NCBI RefSeq assembly: GCF_000319305.2
Contig: NZ_AMWJ02000002.1
Coordinates: forward strand, 496,001 to 560,000
Direction of reading: 5' to 3'
Source: Pseudomonas bharatica CSV86
GTDB taxonomy: Bacteria; Pseudomonadota; Gammaproteobacteria; Pseudomonadales; Pseudomonadaceae
Length of the DNA: 64,000 bases
A program made the translations under genes and the position numbers. Below, piece after piece: positions 44,725 to 53,851 of the stretch. Position 1 is the first letter of the stretch, and each line of letters opens with the position of its first letter. The notes beneath the pieces were generated by a model, which did no database searches, was not told the DNA's origin, and saw only the letters and a list, made by a program, of their open reading frames with translations.

Positions 44725-46125
44725 TCAGGAGTTCTTCTGCTGCGCGGCCATGGCACTGAAGATGGACGTGATGTTGTCACGCTGGGCGTTCAACTGACCC
44801 ACCAGGGTATCCATGGTGTTGTACTTTTTGGTCAGCGAAGCCGTTAGCGAGGTGATCCGCGCATCCAGGCTCGACTGCTGGGTGGCCAGATTCTTCTTGG
44901 TGCTCTCGAGGATCTTCGAACGGTCGGCGAGCAGGCCGTCGGATTGGGTGTAAGGCTCCAACGCCTTGGTCAGGCGGTTGGCGAGCCCTTCATCACCCGA
45001 GAACATGCTCTGGATTTCGCCACCAAGCTTCTGGGTATCCAGCGCTGCCGTGAGCTTGGTGCTGTCGAGTTCCAGCAGACCGGTGCTTTGCACGGTGTTG
45101 ATGCCCAACTGCGACAGCACTTTCAGCGAACCATTGCCGCCGGTACTGGAGACCACCAGCTCGTTGCGCAGGGCCGAGAGCATGCCCCGAGCCAACGAGT
45201 CGCCCGCCAGCGCAGGCGCGGTACCCAGGCTGCCGTCGGCATTCTTCGGCGTCTGGCTCAGGCCGTTGATGGTGGTGACCAGCGCGTTGTAGGCATCGAC
45301 AAAGCTCTGCACCGATTTTTTCAGGCCGTCACTGTTGGTGGCTACGGTGATGGTGGTTTCGGCACCCTTGGCGACCAGTTCGAGGGTCAGGCCGCTGACT
45401 GCGTTCTCTACCTTGTTTGACTTGCTGGTCAGCACCATGCCATCGACCGAATACTCGGCATTCTTGGCCAACGCAGTAATGAAGCCAGCGCCCGCCCCCG
45501 ACATCTGGGTCTCGCCATCGATGACCAGCTCGGGAATACCGGCGACGGAGATGTCCGAGCCCAGGCCGGTGGTGGTGGACGTCAGCACCAGGCGCGAGCC
45601 CTGGCCATCATTGATGATGTTGGCACTGATACCCTTGGCGCTCAGGGCACTGTTGATCGCGTCGCGGGTGGACTGCAGGGTCGCGTCGGCACCGATCTCG
45701 ACCTTGTAGACGGTACCGTTCTGGGTGATTTCCAGGGTGCCCTGGCTGATCGCGTCGCTACTGCTGGCAAAACGCTGGCTGGCTACCTTGGAGGCCGTCG
45801 CCAATTCGTTGACCTTCACCGCGTAGCTGCCGCCTACCGCAGTGCTGCTCGCTGTCGCCTTGACCAGTTTGTCGTCGGCCGAAGTGGCGGAGTAGCCAAT
45901 GAACTGCGGTGTCGTGGTGCTGCCGAGCTTGCTCAGGGCGGTGGTGAAGGTGGTCAGCGCGCTCTTGAGACTGCCGATCGCCGAAATCGAGGCCGTGTTG
46001 GCCTTGGTCTGCCGGTCGATCTGGTTCTGTTTGGGCGTTTTTTCGGCATCCGCCAGGGCCTTGACGATTGCAGAGGTATCCAGACCACTGCCGAGGCCGA
46101 GGGCAGGCAAAATCGGACTTGCCAT
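44725..46125 (-). CDS. fliD: FliD filament cap (hook-associated protein 2)
   Basis: 466 aa. N-terminal D0 segment (LPALGLGSGLDTSAIVKALADAEKTP), central variable D2-D3 domains (about 120-300) and C-terminal coiled coil (LATQQSSLDARITSLTASLTK; KYNTMDTLVGQLNAQRDNI). It caps the filament and folds incoming flagellin. The start lies about 80 bp after flaG. Length is typical for P. putida-type FliD. Confidence 0.95.
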   Translation of the reverse strand: MASPILPALGLGSGLDTSAIVKALADAEKTPKQNQIDRQTKANTASISAIGSLKSALTTFTTALSKLGSTTTPQFIGYSATSADDKLVKATASSTAVGGSYAVKVNELATASKVASQRFASSSDAISQGTLEITQNGTVYKVEIGADATLQSTRDAINSALSAKGISANIINDGQGSRLVLTSTTTGLGSDISVAGIPELVIDGETQMSGAGAGFITALAKNAEYSVDGMVLTSKSNKVENAVSGLTLELVAKGAETTITVATNSDGLKKSVQSFVDAYNALVTTINGLSQTPKNADGSLGTAPALAGDSLARGMLSALRNELVVSSTGGNGSLKVLSQLGINTVQSTGLLELDSTKLTAALDTQKLGGEIQSMFSGDEGLANRLTKALEPYTQSDGLLADRSKILESTKKNLATQQSSLDARITSLTASLTKKYNTMDTLVGQLNAQRDNITSIFSAMAAQQKNS

Positions 46126-46206
46126 TACATTCTCCTTTTCCTGGCTTGCGCCAAACGCTTGAACATTACCCGATGACGCGGTTTTGTATCAAATTTCGTA
46201 CCGCTT

Positions 46207-46575
46207 TCAGACTTTCTCGTCGAAAAGCAGGCTGTTGACGTCTTGCAGGCTCTTTGCCAGTTCCAGGGCGGTTTCGGACGGAATTTGCCGAATCACTTCG
46301 CCACTGTCACGGGCAACGACCTTGACGACAGTCGTTCCGGTGGATTCGTCCACCGAAAATTCCAGGTTGCGCTGCAACGACTGGACGTAATCCTGTAGAC
46401 CCTTGACTGCTTCCTGCAGGCTGGTATCGGAGTCTTGCTTGTCTTTATCCACTGCCGCGAGTTCCGGCCTGGCGTGGACCTTTTCGGACGCACCCTGTTC
46501 AGCAGCTTTTTCCTGCTGGGCTGCAGCTGCCGCTGGAGCCGGGTAAGACGCGTTCAACCTGACGCTCATGTCCAT
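46207..46575 (-). CDS. flaG: FlaG family protein
   Basis: 122 aa. A disordered Ala/Glu/Lys-rich N terminus is followed by the FlaG domain (about 55-120; LQDYVQSLQRNLEFSVDEST, VVARDSGEVIRQIPSETALEL). FlaG affects filament length in several bacteria. It lies between fliC and fliD as usual in Pseudomonas, after the fliC terminator. Confidence 0.93.
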   Translation of the reverse strand: MDMSVRLNASYPAPAAAAAQQEKAAEQGASEKVHARPELAAVDKDKQDSDTSLQEAVKGLQDYVQSLQRNLEFSVDESTGTTVVKVVARDSGEVIRQIPSETALELAKSLQDVNSLLFDEKV

Positions 46576-46594
46576 CGCCCATCACCTCCAAAGT

Positions 46595-46629
46595 AAAAAG
46601 CGAGGGAATGCTCGCGCACCCCCTCGCTC
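46595..46629 (-). terminator. intrinsic terminator of fliC
   Basis: Minus strand: stem AGCGAGGG...CCCTCGCT followed by TTTTTA, 14 bp past the fliC stop. A strong rho-independent terminator, as expected for a very highly expressed flagellin gene. Confidence 0.88.
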
Positions 46630-46642
46630 TTCATCGTAGCTA

Positions 46643-47497
46643 TTACTGAAGCAGTTTCAGTACAGCGGATGGCAGTTGGTTGGCCTGGGCCAGAACTGCG
46701 GTGGACGCTTGCTGCAGGGTTTGCTGCTTGGTCAGCTGAGCGGTTTCCGAAGCGAAGTCGGTGTCCTGAACACGGCCCATGGCAGCAGCCGAGTTCTCGT
46801 TCATGCTCTGCAGGTTGTTGATGGTGGACTGGAAGCGGTTCTGGATAGCACCCAGCTCGGACTTCTTGTCGTCAACTTTTTGCAGTGCCGCGTCGATGGC
46901 AGTGATCGCGCCGTCAACAGCGGTGTGGACTGCGGAGTCCGAAGTACCGGAAATTGCCAGGGCACCAGTACCAACAGCCAGGGCGGTAGCCGCGAAGCTG
47001 GAAGTCATCGACACGCTCAGGATCTGGCTGGTGCCAGTCATTGCACCGACCTGGAACTCCATGGTGCCAGCGGAACCGTTCAGCAGTTGCTTGCTGGTAC
47101 CGAAGGTGGTGGAGGTAGCGATACGGGTGATTTCGTCGGACTTGGCCGCGAACTCTTTGTTCAGCGCCGCACGTTCAGTGGTGCCGTTCGAGTCGTTACG
47201 GGCTTGCAGAGCCAGTTCACGCATACGCTGCAGGATGTTGGTGATTTCCGACAGAGCGCCTTCAGCGGTCTGGGTGATCGAGTTACCGTCGTTGGCGTTC
47301 TTGATCGCAACAGTGGTACCGGTGACCATGGTTTGCAGCTTGTTGGCGATCTGCTGGCCAGCAGCGTCGTCCTTGGCGCTGTTGATACGCAGGCCGGACG
47401 ACAGGCGGGTCATCGAGGTGCTCAGCGCTTCGGAAGCTTTGTTCAGGTTCTTCTGCACGCCCAGCGAAGTGGTGTTGGTGTTAACGGTTAATGCCAT
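46643..47497 (-). CDS. fliC: FliC flagellin
   Basis: 284-aa short flagellin. Conserved D0/D1 N terminus (ALTVNTNTTSLGVQKNLNKA; LSSGLRINSAKDDAAGQQIA), the TLR5-type segment LQRMRELALQARNDS, a very short Ala/Ser/Thr-rich variable centre (about 150-200) and the conserved C terminus (MGRVQDTDFASETAQLTKQQ, ending LPSAVLKLLQ). The Ser/Thr-rich centre is the likely site of O-glycosylation by the adjacent pseudaminic acid/maf system. Transcribed from a sigma-28 promoter. Confidence 0.97.
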   Translation of the reverse strand: MALTVNTNTTSLGVQKNLNKASEALSTSMTRLSSGLRINSAKDDAAGQQIANKLQTMVTGTTVAIKNANDGNSITQTAEGALSEITNILQRMRELALQARNDSNGTTERAALNKEFAAKSDEITRIATSTTFGTSKQLLNGSAGTMEFQVGAMTGTSQILSVSMTSSFAATALAVGTGALAISGTSDSAVHTAVDGAITAIDAALQKVDDKKSELGAIQNRFQSTINNLQSMNENSAAAMGRVQDTDFASETAQLTKQQTLQQASTAVLAQANQLPSAVLKLLQ

Positions 47498-47578
47498 GAC
47501 GAATTCCTCGTTGGATGGATACTGCGGCTTCCGGCCCTGGCATCCGCCGGGTGTGGCCTAGAGAACCTTCGTAATGTT

Positions 47579-47605
47579 TATCGTCGTCTTGGCGGGTTGC
47601 TTTAG
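47579..47605 (-). promoter_or_regulatory. sigma-28 (FliA) promoter of fliC
   Basis: Minus-strand TAAA, 15-nt spacer, GACGATAA matches the sigma-28 consensus TAAA-N15-GCCGATAA with one mismatch. It ends 82 bp before the fliC start codon. Confidence 0.9.
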
Positions 47606-47696
47606 GGTTTTTTCAAAAAAAAATGCCATCACACCGCCACCCCTTGAAAATCAGGCACTTGCCCCTGTTCGCAGGCACCCCGGGAGGCAAGGTCTA

Positions 47697-47712
47697 TGTG
47701 ATGGCCATCACA
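47697..47712. promoter_or_regulatory. perfect CRP/Vfr-type palindrome upstream of fliC
   Basis: TGTGATGGCCATCACA is a perfect 16-bp palindrome and matches the CRP/Vfr consensus TGTGA-N6-TCACA at all ten defined positions. It lies about 92 bp upstream of the fliC sigma-28 -35 element and 2 bp past the upstream gene. A further half-site GCCATCACA occurs at 47626-47634. Binding is inferred. Confidence 0.6.
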
Positions 47713-47714
47713 CT

Positions 47715-47975
47715 TCAGCGCGGAGCTGCCTGCTCGATCAGGTTCGGCAGTTCGTACTCGAGGCTGTCGGCCAGGGAGAGCCAGTCCTGGCGTTGCTGCG
47801 CTGCCAGCATTTCACTGAAAAGCGCGGCGAACGCTTCCTGGGTAGCCCCTGGCGCCAGCGCGAACAGCGCCGGGGCTGCGGCGAACAGCTCCACCATCGC
47901 CACCGCCGCCTCGATATCGCGGCCCAGGCGAAACAGCCCGGCACACTGCCGGGCGCTTTCTTGCATCGTCCTCAT
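47715..47975 (-). CDS. small conserved-context protein between maf and fliC
   Basis: 86 aa, helical, Ala/Leu-rich (CAGLFRLGRDIEAAVAMVELF; AALFSEMLAAQQRQDWLSLA), no membrane helix or signal peptide. Its ATG overlaps the maf stop as ATGA, so it is co-translated with the flagellin sugar transferase. I do not recognise the family. The position and helical make-up suggest a partner or chaperone of the glycosylation step, which is inference. Confidence 0.7.
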   Translation of the reverse strand: MRTMQESARQCAGLFRLGRDIEAAVAMVELFAAAPALFALAPGATQEAFAALFSEMLAAQQRQDWLSLADSLEYELPNLIEQAAPR

Positions 47976-49260
47976 TGGCAGAACGCCTCATCGAAGGTGG
48001 TACCGGCGATCAGCGCGCCGGCGCGACTGGTGTTGCGGAACGCCACCTCGGGATGACGGGCGATAAAGCGCTCCAGCTCGATCAGGTAGCCGCGAAAATT
48101 CAGCTGGGTCCGCACCCGCTGGCCATTGCCGTCCAATACCCAGTGACGGGCCACGGACACTTGCGGGCCCAGCATGCCGTCGTCCCAACCGGTGTGGGTG
48201 CGATTTCCGGGGAAGGCAAAGTCGGCGCCGAACAGCGTGATGCGGCGCATGCCCATCTTGACCGCCAGGTCGGCCGCCGGATGGATGACGCTACCCCCAC
48301 GAACAAATGGCCCCGGGGAATCGCCTCGCGCACCCGGTCGTACAGGGCACTGCCGGAGTAGGCGGCATAACGGGGACCGCGCCAGCCCGCCACGGTGTCG
48401 ACATCGAGCATCGGCATGTACACCAGCGAGGTGTTCGCCGAAGCCTCGGGCGGCAGATGATGCAGGCGGATCTTGTGGTCGACGCTGACCACGATATCCG
48501 GCTCGATGCCGGCTGCCAGCAGCGGCTTGTAGGCCGTATCGACGGCAATGAACAGCGGGCGCCCGGGATCGGCATGAATACGCTTGAGCGCGGCCAGGTG
48601 GCCTTGCAGGGTCGGGCCGGTGGCAATGACGAAGGCCTCCTGCCCTGCCCGGCTGCCGAACAGTTCGGCAACGTCCCGGTCGCTGCGCAATAGCGGCAGG
48701 CTTTTTTCCAGCAACTCGACAAGATGAGGGTCAGCGGTATCGAAACTGGTGTTGTTGAACGCCAGGTGGGTTTCGCTCACCAGACGGTCGCGGATCTTCG
48801 CGTTGAAGTCGTCGGCCAGCGCCAGCTCCGCCGGCAAGGCGAAGTACGGCAGCGCGATTTCCCCGGCCTCTGCAGCGTAGGCAAGCTCGACCCGTGGATC
48901 GGCGAGCCATGGGCTCTGGTCCAGAAGACGCAAGACCAGCGCGAACAGGGCGCCGTTGAGGATGTGCACATGCAGGCGCTGCACGCCAGGACGCTGCAAC
49001 AGGGCGTTCTGCAGATCGCCCAGGCCGGTACCGTAGAGGTTGAGGTGGGCGCTCTGGGGCAGGCTGTCGGCCTGGAACTGCGCCTCGGCCAGGCGATCAT
49101 GACGGCTGCTGAGCTGGATGCCGTCGACACTCAGGGTCGAACCCAGGCCCTGGACCAACACTGCATCGATGCCGTCGCAGTCCTCACGCACGATGCGCTC
49201 GAACAGCGACGGCCAGCGAGCCTGGATGATTTCGGCGTTACGCTGGAAAAACTCGCTCAT
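47972..49260 (-). pseudogene. Maf-type motility-associated glycosyltransferase (DUF115), frameshifted
   Basis: From ATG 49260 (MSEFFQRNAEIIQARW) the frame gives an N-terminal MAF domain and the DUF115/MptE-like core (FVIATGPTLQGHLAALKRI; AVDTAYKPLLAAGIEPDIVV), then shifts at about residue 321 at the CCCCC run 48294-48298. Restoring one base gives HLFVGGSVIHPAADLAVKMG and joins GMRRITLFGADFAFPGNRTH to the end, 429 aa in all. Maf proteins transfer nonulosonic acids such as pseudaminic acid to flagellin. In Campylobacter maf genes switch on and off through G-tracts; the tract here is much shorter. Confidence 0.88.
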
Positions 49261-49315
49261 GGTGAGCATCCCTTGCCTGCGAAACGCCGAAGATTACCCT
49301 GCGCCGGGTTTCAGG

Positions 49316-50242
49316 TCACGGTCGATGAAGAATCGCCGAGCCCCACGAAAGGCCCACGCCGAAACCGCTCACTGCAACCCGCTTCCAGGTAGTGTCCAGC
49401 GCGTGTTTTTCCAGGAGCAGGGGAATGCTCGACGACACGGTATTGCCGGTCTCGACCATGTCCTTGACGAACTTCTCCGGTTTGTCTTCGAAACGCCGCG
49501 CCACGGCATCGACGATCGCCGCGCTACCCTGGTGGATGCAGAAGGCGTCGATATCGTCCGCCGCCAACCCGGATTGCTCCAGCAACTCGTGCAGGTGCGC
49601 GGGCACCTTGAGCAAGGCGAAGTTGAACACCTGGCGGCCGTTCATGAAGAACACGCCATCGGTGACCTTCAGGTGCGGCGCACCGGAACCGTCAGTGCCG
49701 AACGCCGACTTGCCAAGGGCCCAGACCGGATCCTCGCCCATCCAGGTGGCGGTGGCGGCATCACCGAAAAGCATGGTGGTGTTGCGGTCTTCCGGATCGA
49801 CGATCTTCGAATACGGATCAGCAGTGACCAGCAGGCCGTTCTTCAGCCCGGCGGCTTCCATGAAGCCCTTCAGCGCGTAGATGCCGTAGACATAACCGGA
49901 ACAGCCCAGGGAAATGTCGAAGGCCGCGACACGGGTCGGCAGGCCGAGTTTGTCCTGGACGATGGCAGCAGTATGCGGCAGGCCTTCGGCGTCGCCGTTC
50001 TGGGTGACGACGATCAGGGCGTCGATGGAATCGCGGGACAGGCCCGGGTTGGCGGCGAACAGGGCATTGACCGCCTCGACGCACAGGTCGGAGGTTTCCT
50101 GCTCGTCGGATTTGCGAGGCAGGAAGGCCGAGCCGATCTTGCCGAGGATGAACTCCTCATCCTTGCCGAACTTGGCGCCTTGTGCGTAGTTGTCCAGGCC
50201 GGCGGCCGGAACGTAGCTCGCAATGCTTTTTATGCCAATCAT
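49316..50242 (-). CDS. 3-oxoacyl-ACP synthase III (FabH-like) of the glycosylation island
   Basis: 308 aa, thiolase fold with the KASIII triad: Cys114 in DISLGCSGYVYG, His in AFCIHQGSAAI and Asn in ETGNTVSSSIP. GFGVGLSWGSAIL near the end is also family-typical. It probably condenses or transfers an acyl group from CoA/ACP. KASIII homologues recur in flagellin-glycosylation islands, where an acyl decoration of the glycan is a reasonable guess. ATG 50242 follows GGGAAG by 7 nt; an adjacent upstream ATG is possible. Confidence 0.88.
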   Translation of the reverse strand: MIGIKSIASYVPAAGLDNYAQGAKFGKDEEFILGKIGSAFLPRKSDEQETSDLCVEAVNALFAANPGLSRDSIDALIVVTQNGDAEGLPHTAAIVQDKLGLPTRVAAFDISLGCSGYVYGIYALKGFMEAAGLKNGLLVTADPYSKIVDPEDRNTTMLFGDAATATWMGEDPVWALGKSAFGTDGSGAPHLKVTDGVFFMNGRQVFNFALLKVPAHLHELLEQSGLAADDIDAFCIHQGSAAIVDAVARRFEDKPEKFVKDMVETGNTVSSSIPLLLEKHALDTTWKRVAVSGFGVGLSWGSAILHRP

Positions 50243-50245
50243 CAT

Positions 50246-50633
50246 GGCTTCCCAATAAAAAACCGCTGAATATCACCGCTCGCATGATTCGAGGGGCGCC
50301 AGAAAACAGGAATTTGCGCCATCCGCTGGACTGGATGGCGATGGCAGCGCCGGTGACACGGCCCGTCGCTGCCGGTAACGATAGAGACACAGATGTCCGT
50401 CATGACCAATAGGTCACGGATTTTCACAGACAATGGCACATTTTCCTAGGGTCGCGGCTGGATTACGGTGGTGAAGCCACTATGGCTATCGCTGGCAAGC
50501 CAGCTCCCACAGGTTTCTCGGCCAACCGCGGGTTTTGTGTTCGACACGGTTACTGTGGGAGCTGGCTTGCCAGCGATAGCGATGGTGCAGCCACTATCGC
50601 AATCGCGGGTGAACCCCGCAGGGTCAGTGATGC
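50246..50633. other. 388-bp intergenic region between pseI and the KASIII gene
   Basis: No gene is visible. Apart from the REP pair (50485-50580) it holds two smaller inverted repeats: CGCCATCC-N8-GGATGGCG (50318-50341) and TGACCAATAGGTCA (50403-50416). These probably mark the promoter/operator region of the KASIII-maf transcript and the end of the pse operon. I could not identify a convincing sigma-54 or sigma-28 site. Confidence 0.6.
50485..50580. repeat. REP palindrome pair downstream of pseI
   Basis: Two well-conserved inverted REP units (GCTGGCAAGCCAGCTCCCAC and its complement) flank a 40-bp centre, about 55 bp past the pseI stop in the direction of transcription. Confidence 0.9.
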
Positions 50634-51685
50634 TTATTCGACCAGCGACCAGTCCAGCGCCGTACCGCGCTTGAGCGGTTGCCTGGCCTTGCGTCCGAGC
50701 AGGGATTCCAGGTGCTTGGGCGCCAGGCCCAGCCCCGGTCGAATGGCGCGCACATTACTGGTATCGAAAACCTCGCCAACGGCCATGTCGCGCACAACGT
50801 ACAACGAACGGCGAAAGCGTTTCGATGCTTGCTCGGCCTGGGTCGCGCCATAGCGCACCTGGCCAAGCGACTGCCAGGCGCGCGCGGTTTCCTCGACAAG
50901 GCTGGCCAGTTCCGCCGGCTCCAGGGAGAACGCCGCGTCCACCCCACCCTCGGCTCGGCTGAGGGTGAAATGCTTTTCCACCACGCTGGCGCCCAGGGCC
51001 ACCGCCGCCACCGAAGCGCCTACCCCGAGGGTGTGGTCAGACAGGCCGACCTCGCAGCCGAACAACTCGCGCAGATGAGGAATGGTGCGCACGTTGCTGT
51101 TTTCCGGACTGGCCGGATAGGTGCTGGTGCACTTGAGCAAGACCAGGTCGCGACAGCCGGCCTCACGCGCCGTCCGCACGGTTTCATCCAGCTCGGCGAG
51201 GCTGGCCATGCCGGTGGAGATGATCATCGGCTTGCCGGTTGCCGCCACCTTGCGGATCAACGGCAGGTCGGTGTTTTCAAAACTGGCGATCTTGTATGCC
51301 GGTACGTCGAGGCTTTCGAGAAAGTCCACGGCGCTCTCGTCGAACGGCGTGGAAAAAGCCAGCATGCCCAACTCGCGGGCGCGCCGGAAAATCGGCGCAT
51401 GCCAATCCCAGGGTGTATAGGCCTGCTGGTACAAGGCATACAGCGTCGAGCCCGCCCACAGGCTGTTGGCATCCTCGATGAAGAACTCGCCGTGGTTCAG
51501 GTCGAGGGTCATGGTTTCGGCAGTATAGGTCTGCAACTTCAGGGCATGGGCTCCCGCCCGCGCCGCGGCCTCGACAATCTGCAGGGCACGCTCCAGCGAC
51601 TGGTTGTGGTTGCCGCTCATCTCGGCGATGACAAAAGGCGCAGCATCGGTACCCACACGCCGCCCCCCAGATCAAAACTGCTCAT
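50634..51685 (-). pseudogene. pseI: PseI pseudaminic acid synthase, frameshifted at codon 6
   Basis: NeuB-type synthase condensing the 6-deoxy-AltdiNAc sugar with phosphoenolpyruvate to give pseudaminic acid. The body is complete (PFVIAEMSGNHNQSLERAL; KLQTYTAETMT; DHTLGVGASVAAVALGASVVEKHFTL) with a C-terminal SAF antifreeze-like domain (about 285-350). ATG 51685 overlaps the pseG end and reads MSSFDLG, but a six-base run (51663-51668) needs one more base to reach GGRRVGTDAAP. With it the protein is 350 aa. Otherwise only a GTG at 51656 could start it, without a ribosome site. Confidence 0.85.
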
Positions 51686-53138
51686 GCGAAAAATCCTTGA
51701 ATAACCGTTCGAAATGGCGTTCCGACCGGGAGTAGCCGGCACCACGAAAAAGCTCTATGGAGGCCTGATTGTCCGCCAGCACCTCAGCCTCGATCACTCG
51801 CACCTGCGGCCAATGCTCGGCCAGCGCCCGCTCGCCGGCGGCCAGCAGCGCCCTGCCCCAGCCCAGCCCCAGACGCCCCTCGAACAGGTACAGCGACACT
51901 CGCGCCCGCGTTGGTTCCAGGCGGTCATAGCGCAGCATCCCTACGGCGCCATCGCCAGCCTCGCCAATCAGCAACAGGCGCTGATCGTTGTCGAGGGTCG
52001 CCCGCAGCCAGCGGCAATGCGCGCCCCACTCCAGCGGTGCCTGCTGGAGCGAGCCACGACGCACCGCCTCGGCATTGCGCCCGTCGAACAACAGCCGTGC
52101 ATCCTCGAACCTTGCCTGGCGCAGCTGCAAGCCCGGTCCGAGCAAGGCCACTGCGACCCGCTGTGCGCCCAGGCCATCCACCCATTCCCGGCCGCGCGCG
52201 GCGAAGTGCTCACGCAGCGGCGCGTTTTCCAACAGCAAGGTGATCGCCTGGCGCAAGGCCTCCACCGATACCTGCGCCGCCATGCCCAGATACAGATGCA
52301 CACCTGCACGGGCAAGGACTTCGGCATTGGCCGACTGATTGTCGGCGACACTGATGCACAGGCTGGGCAAGCCCATGGCGGCACGCTCCCAGGTGGTTCC
52401 GCCACCGGCGCCGATGAACAGCGTGGCAGCGGCCATGCGTCGGGGCAGATCGTCGACGAAAGCGAGCAATTGCCAGTCGGGCCGCTGGACGACCAGGGCG
52501 TGCAAGGCCGGCAGATCCGGTGACGATTGCCCGGCGATGCACTGCACCTCGATGCCTTCGATGCTGGTCAGCGCCTGGAGGGTTTTCAGGGTCATGCCGG
52601 ACTGGTCGAAACCGCCGAAGCTGACCAGTACCCGTCGCGCAACATCGACCGGCGCCCTGCCCTGACGGAATTCCGGGCGCAACAGGGCGTAGCGCGGCCC
52701 GGCGAGGATCCGACAGGCGTCAGGTACAAGTGGGCGGTAGATCGCAGCACTGGCGGTAGCATTCTGGTCGAGCAGCAGGTCGCAATCGTGGGTGCGATCC
52801 GCCAGGTCGTCGATCACCATTACCTGCCGGGCCCAGCGCCGTGCGGCACGCTCCCAGGCGGCGCCAAGCCCATAGTGGTCGACGATGAGCCAGTCGAACA
52901 CCCTGTCCGGCGCCAGCAAAGCGGCCAATTCGGCGACCTCGTCTTCAGTATCACCCGGCAAGGCGAACACCTCGTGCCCCTCGCCGCGGATCCGGGCGAT
53001 TTGATGCCCCGGCAGTTCACGACAGGCAAAGGCCACCGTTGCCCCCAGGGCTGCCAGTTGCTCGGCGAGGGTCAGGCACCGTGCGACATGACCGATGCCG
53101 ATCATGGCACCGGCATCGGCGCGGATAAGCACCCTCAC
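51672..53138 (-). CDS. pseG: PseG-PseH fusion: UDP-sugar hydrolase / N-acetyltransferase
   Basis: 488 aa. Residues 1-about 325 are a GT-B-fold UDP-2,4-diacetamido-trideoxy-altropyranose hydrolase (PseG) with the catalytic His17 in GIGHVARCLTLAEQL and LFIGAGGGTTWERAAMGLP. Residues about 330-485 are a GNAT domain (QLRQARFEDARLLFDGRNAE; GWGRALLAAGERALA) taking the place of PseH. PseG alone is about 270-340 aa and PseH is normally separate. The start is GTG 53138, overlapping the pseF stop (GTGA); no better ATG gives the conserved VLIRADA opening. Confidence 0.93.
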   Translation of the reverse strand: MRVLIRADAGAMIGIGHVARCLTLAEQLAALGATVAFACRELPGHQIARIRGEGHEVFALPGDTEDEVAELAALLAPDRVFDWLIVDHYGLGAAWERAARRWARQVMVIDDLADRTHDCDLLLDQNATASAAIYRPLVPDACRILAGPRYALLRPEFRQGRAPVDVARRVLVSFGGFDQSGMTLKTLQALTSIEGIEVQCIAGQSSPDLPALHALVVQRPDWQLLAFVDDLPRRMAAATLFIGAGGGTTWERAAMGLPSLCISVADNQSANAEVLARAGVHLYLGMAAQVSVEALRQAITLLLENAPLREHFAARGREWVDGLGAQRVAVALLGPGLQLRQARFEDARLLFDGRNAEAVRRGSLQQAPLEWGAHCRWLRATLDNDQRLLLIGEAGDGAVGMLRYDRLEPTRARVSLYLFEGRLGLGWGRALLAAGERALAEHWPQVRVIEAEVLADNQASIELFRGAGYSRSERHFERLFKDFSHEQF

Positions 53139-53851
53139 CCCGGCAGCTCCCCGGCAGCGAGCAGCGCGGCATGGAGAAATTCGGCACGGCGCCAATCTTC
53201 CTCGGTATCGATGTCCTGCACCAGATGGCGCGGCAGGATCACCGGCAGGCTGCATTCGGAAAACAGCACATCACCACGCAGCCAGGCTGCGGCACGGCCC
53301 CAGTAGAACTGCCCGGCATCCTGGAAGGCAGGCGGCAGGTCCTGCGAGCGGGTTTGCCGGTACTGCGGATACAACGCGGTCAACGCACCGTCCTCGTTCA
53401 GGCCAAGGGCACGCTGCACGGGAAAACCGAATCCGCAGACAGAGAAAGCAAAGGAACGCTCAGCATGTGCTTCCAGCAACTCGCGCCCTTCACGCAGATA
53501 ACGGCTCTGCAACAACGGCGCGGTGGCGTAGATACAGCAGGCCAGCTCGGCGTGATAACCCTGCTCCTGCAGGGTATGCAAGGCATGCACGATCACCGCG
53601 GCAGTGCCGGCGTGATCATCAGCCAATTCCGCCGGGCGCATGAACGGTACCTCGGCCCCCAGGGCCCGGGCCACTTCGGCGATTTCGGCGTCGTCGGTGC
53701 TGACCATCACACGCTCGAACAGACCACTGTCGAGGGCGGTTCGGATCGAATGCCGGATGATCGGTTCGCCGCGAAACGGCTTGAGGTTCTTTCGCGCAAT
53801 ACGCTTGCTCCCGCCACGGGCCGGGATGATCGCCACCACGCCACGGGTCAT
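53135..53851 (-). CDS. pseF: PseF pseudaminic acid cytidylyltransferase
   Basis: 238 aa, NeuA-type nucleotidyltransferase with the CTP-binding signature IIPARGGSKRIARKN (residues 8-22) and MVSTDDAEIAEVARALGAEVPF. It activates pseudaminic acid to CMP-Pse, the donor used by Maf proteins. Its start overlaps the pseC stop and its end overlaps pseG, both by 4 bp. Confidence 0.95.
   Translation of the reverse strand: MTRGVVAIIPARGGSKRIARKNLKPFRGEPIIRHSIRTALDSGLFERVMVSTDDAEIAEVARALGAEVPFMRPAELADDHAGTAAVIVHALHTLQEQGYHAELACCIYATAPLLQSRYLREGRELLEAHAERSFAFSVCGFGFPVQRALGLNEDGALTALYPQYRQTRSQDLPPAFQDAGQFYWGRAAAWLRGDVLFSECSLPVILPRHLVQDIDTEEDWRRAEFLHAALLAAGELPG

Noticed and set aside
48294..48298. Phase-variable poly-C tract in maf
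   Set aside because: Campylobacter maf genes use long G tracts, but a 5-6-base run is too short for high-frequency slippage and identical shifts occur in unrelated genes.
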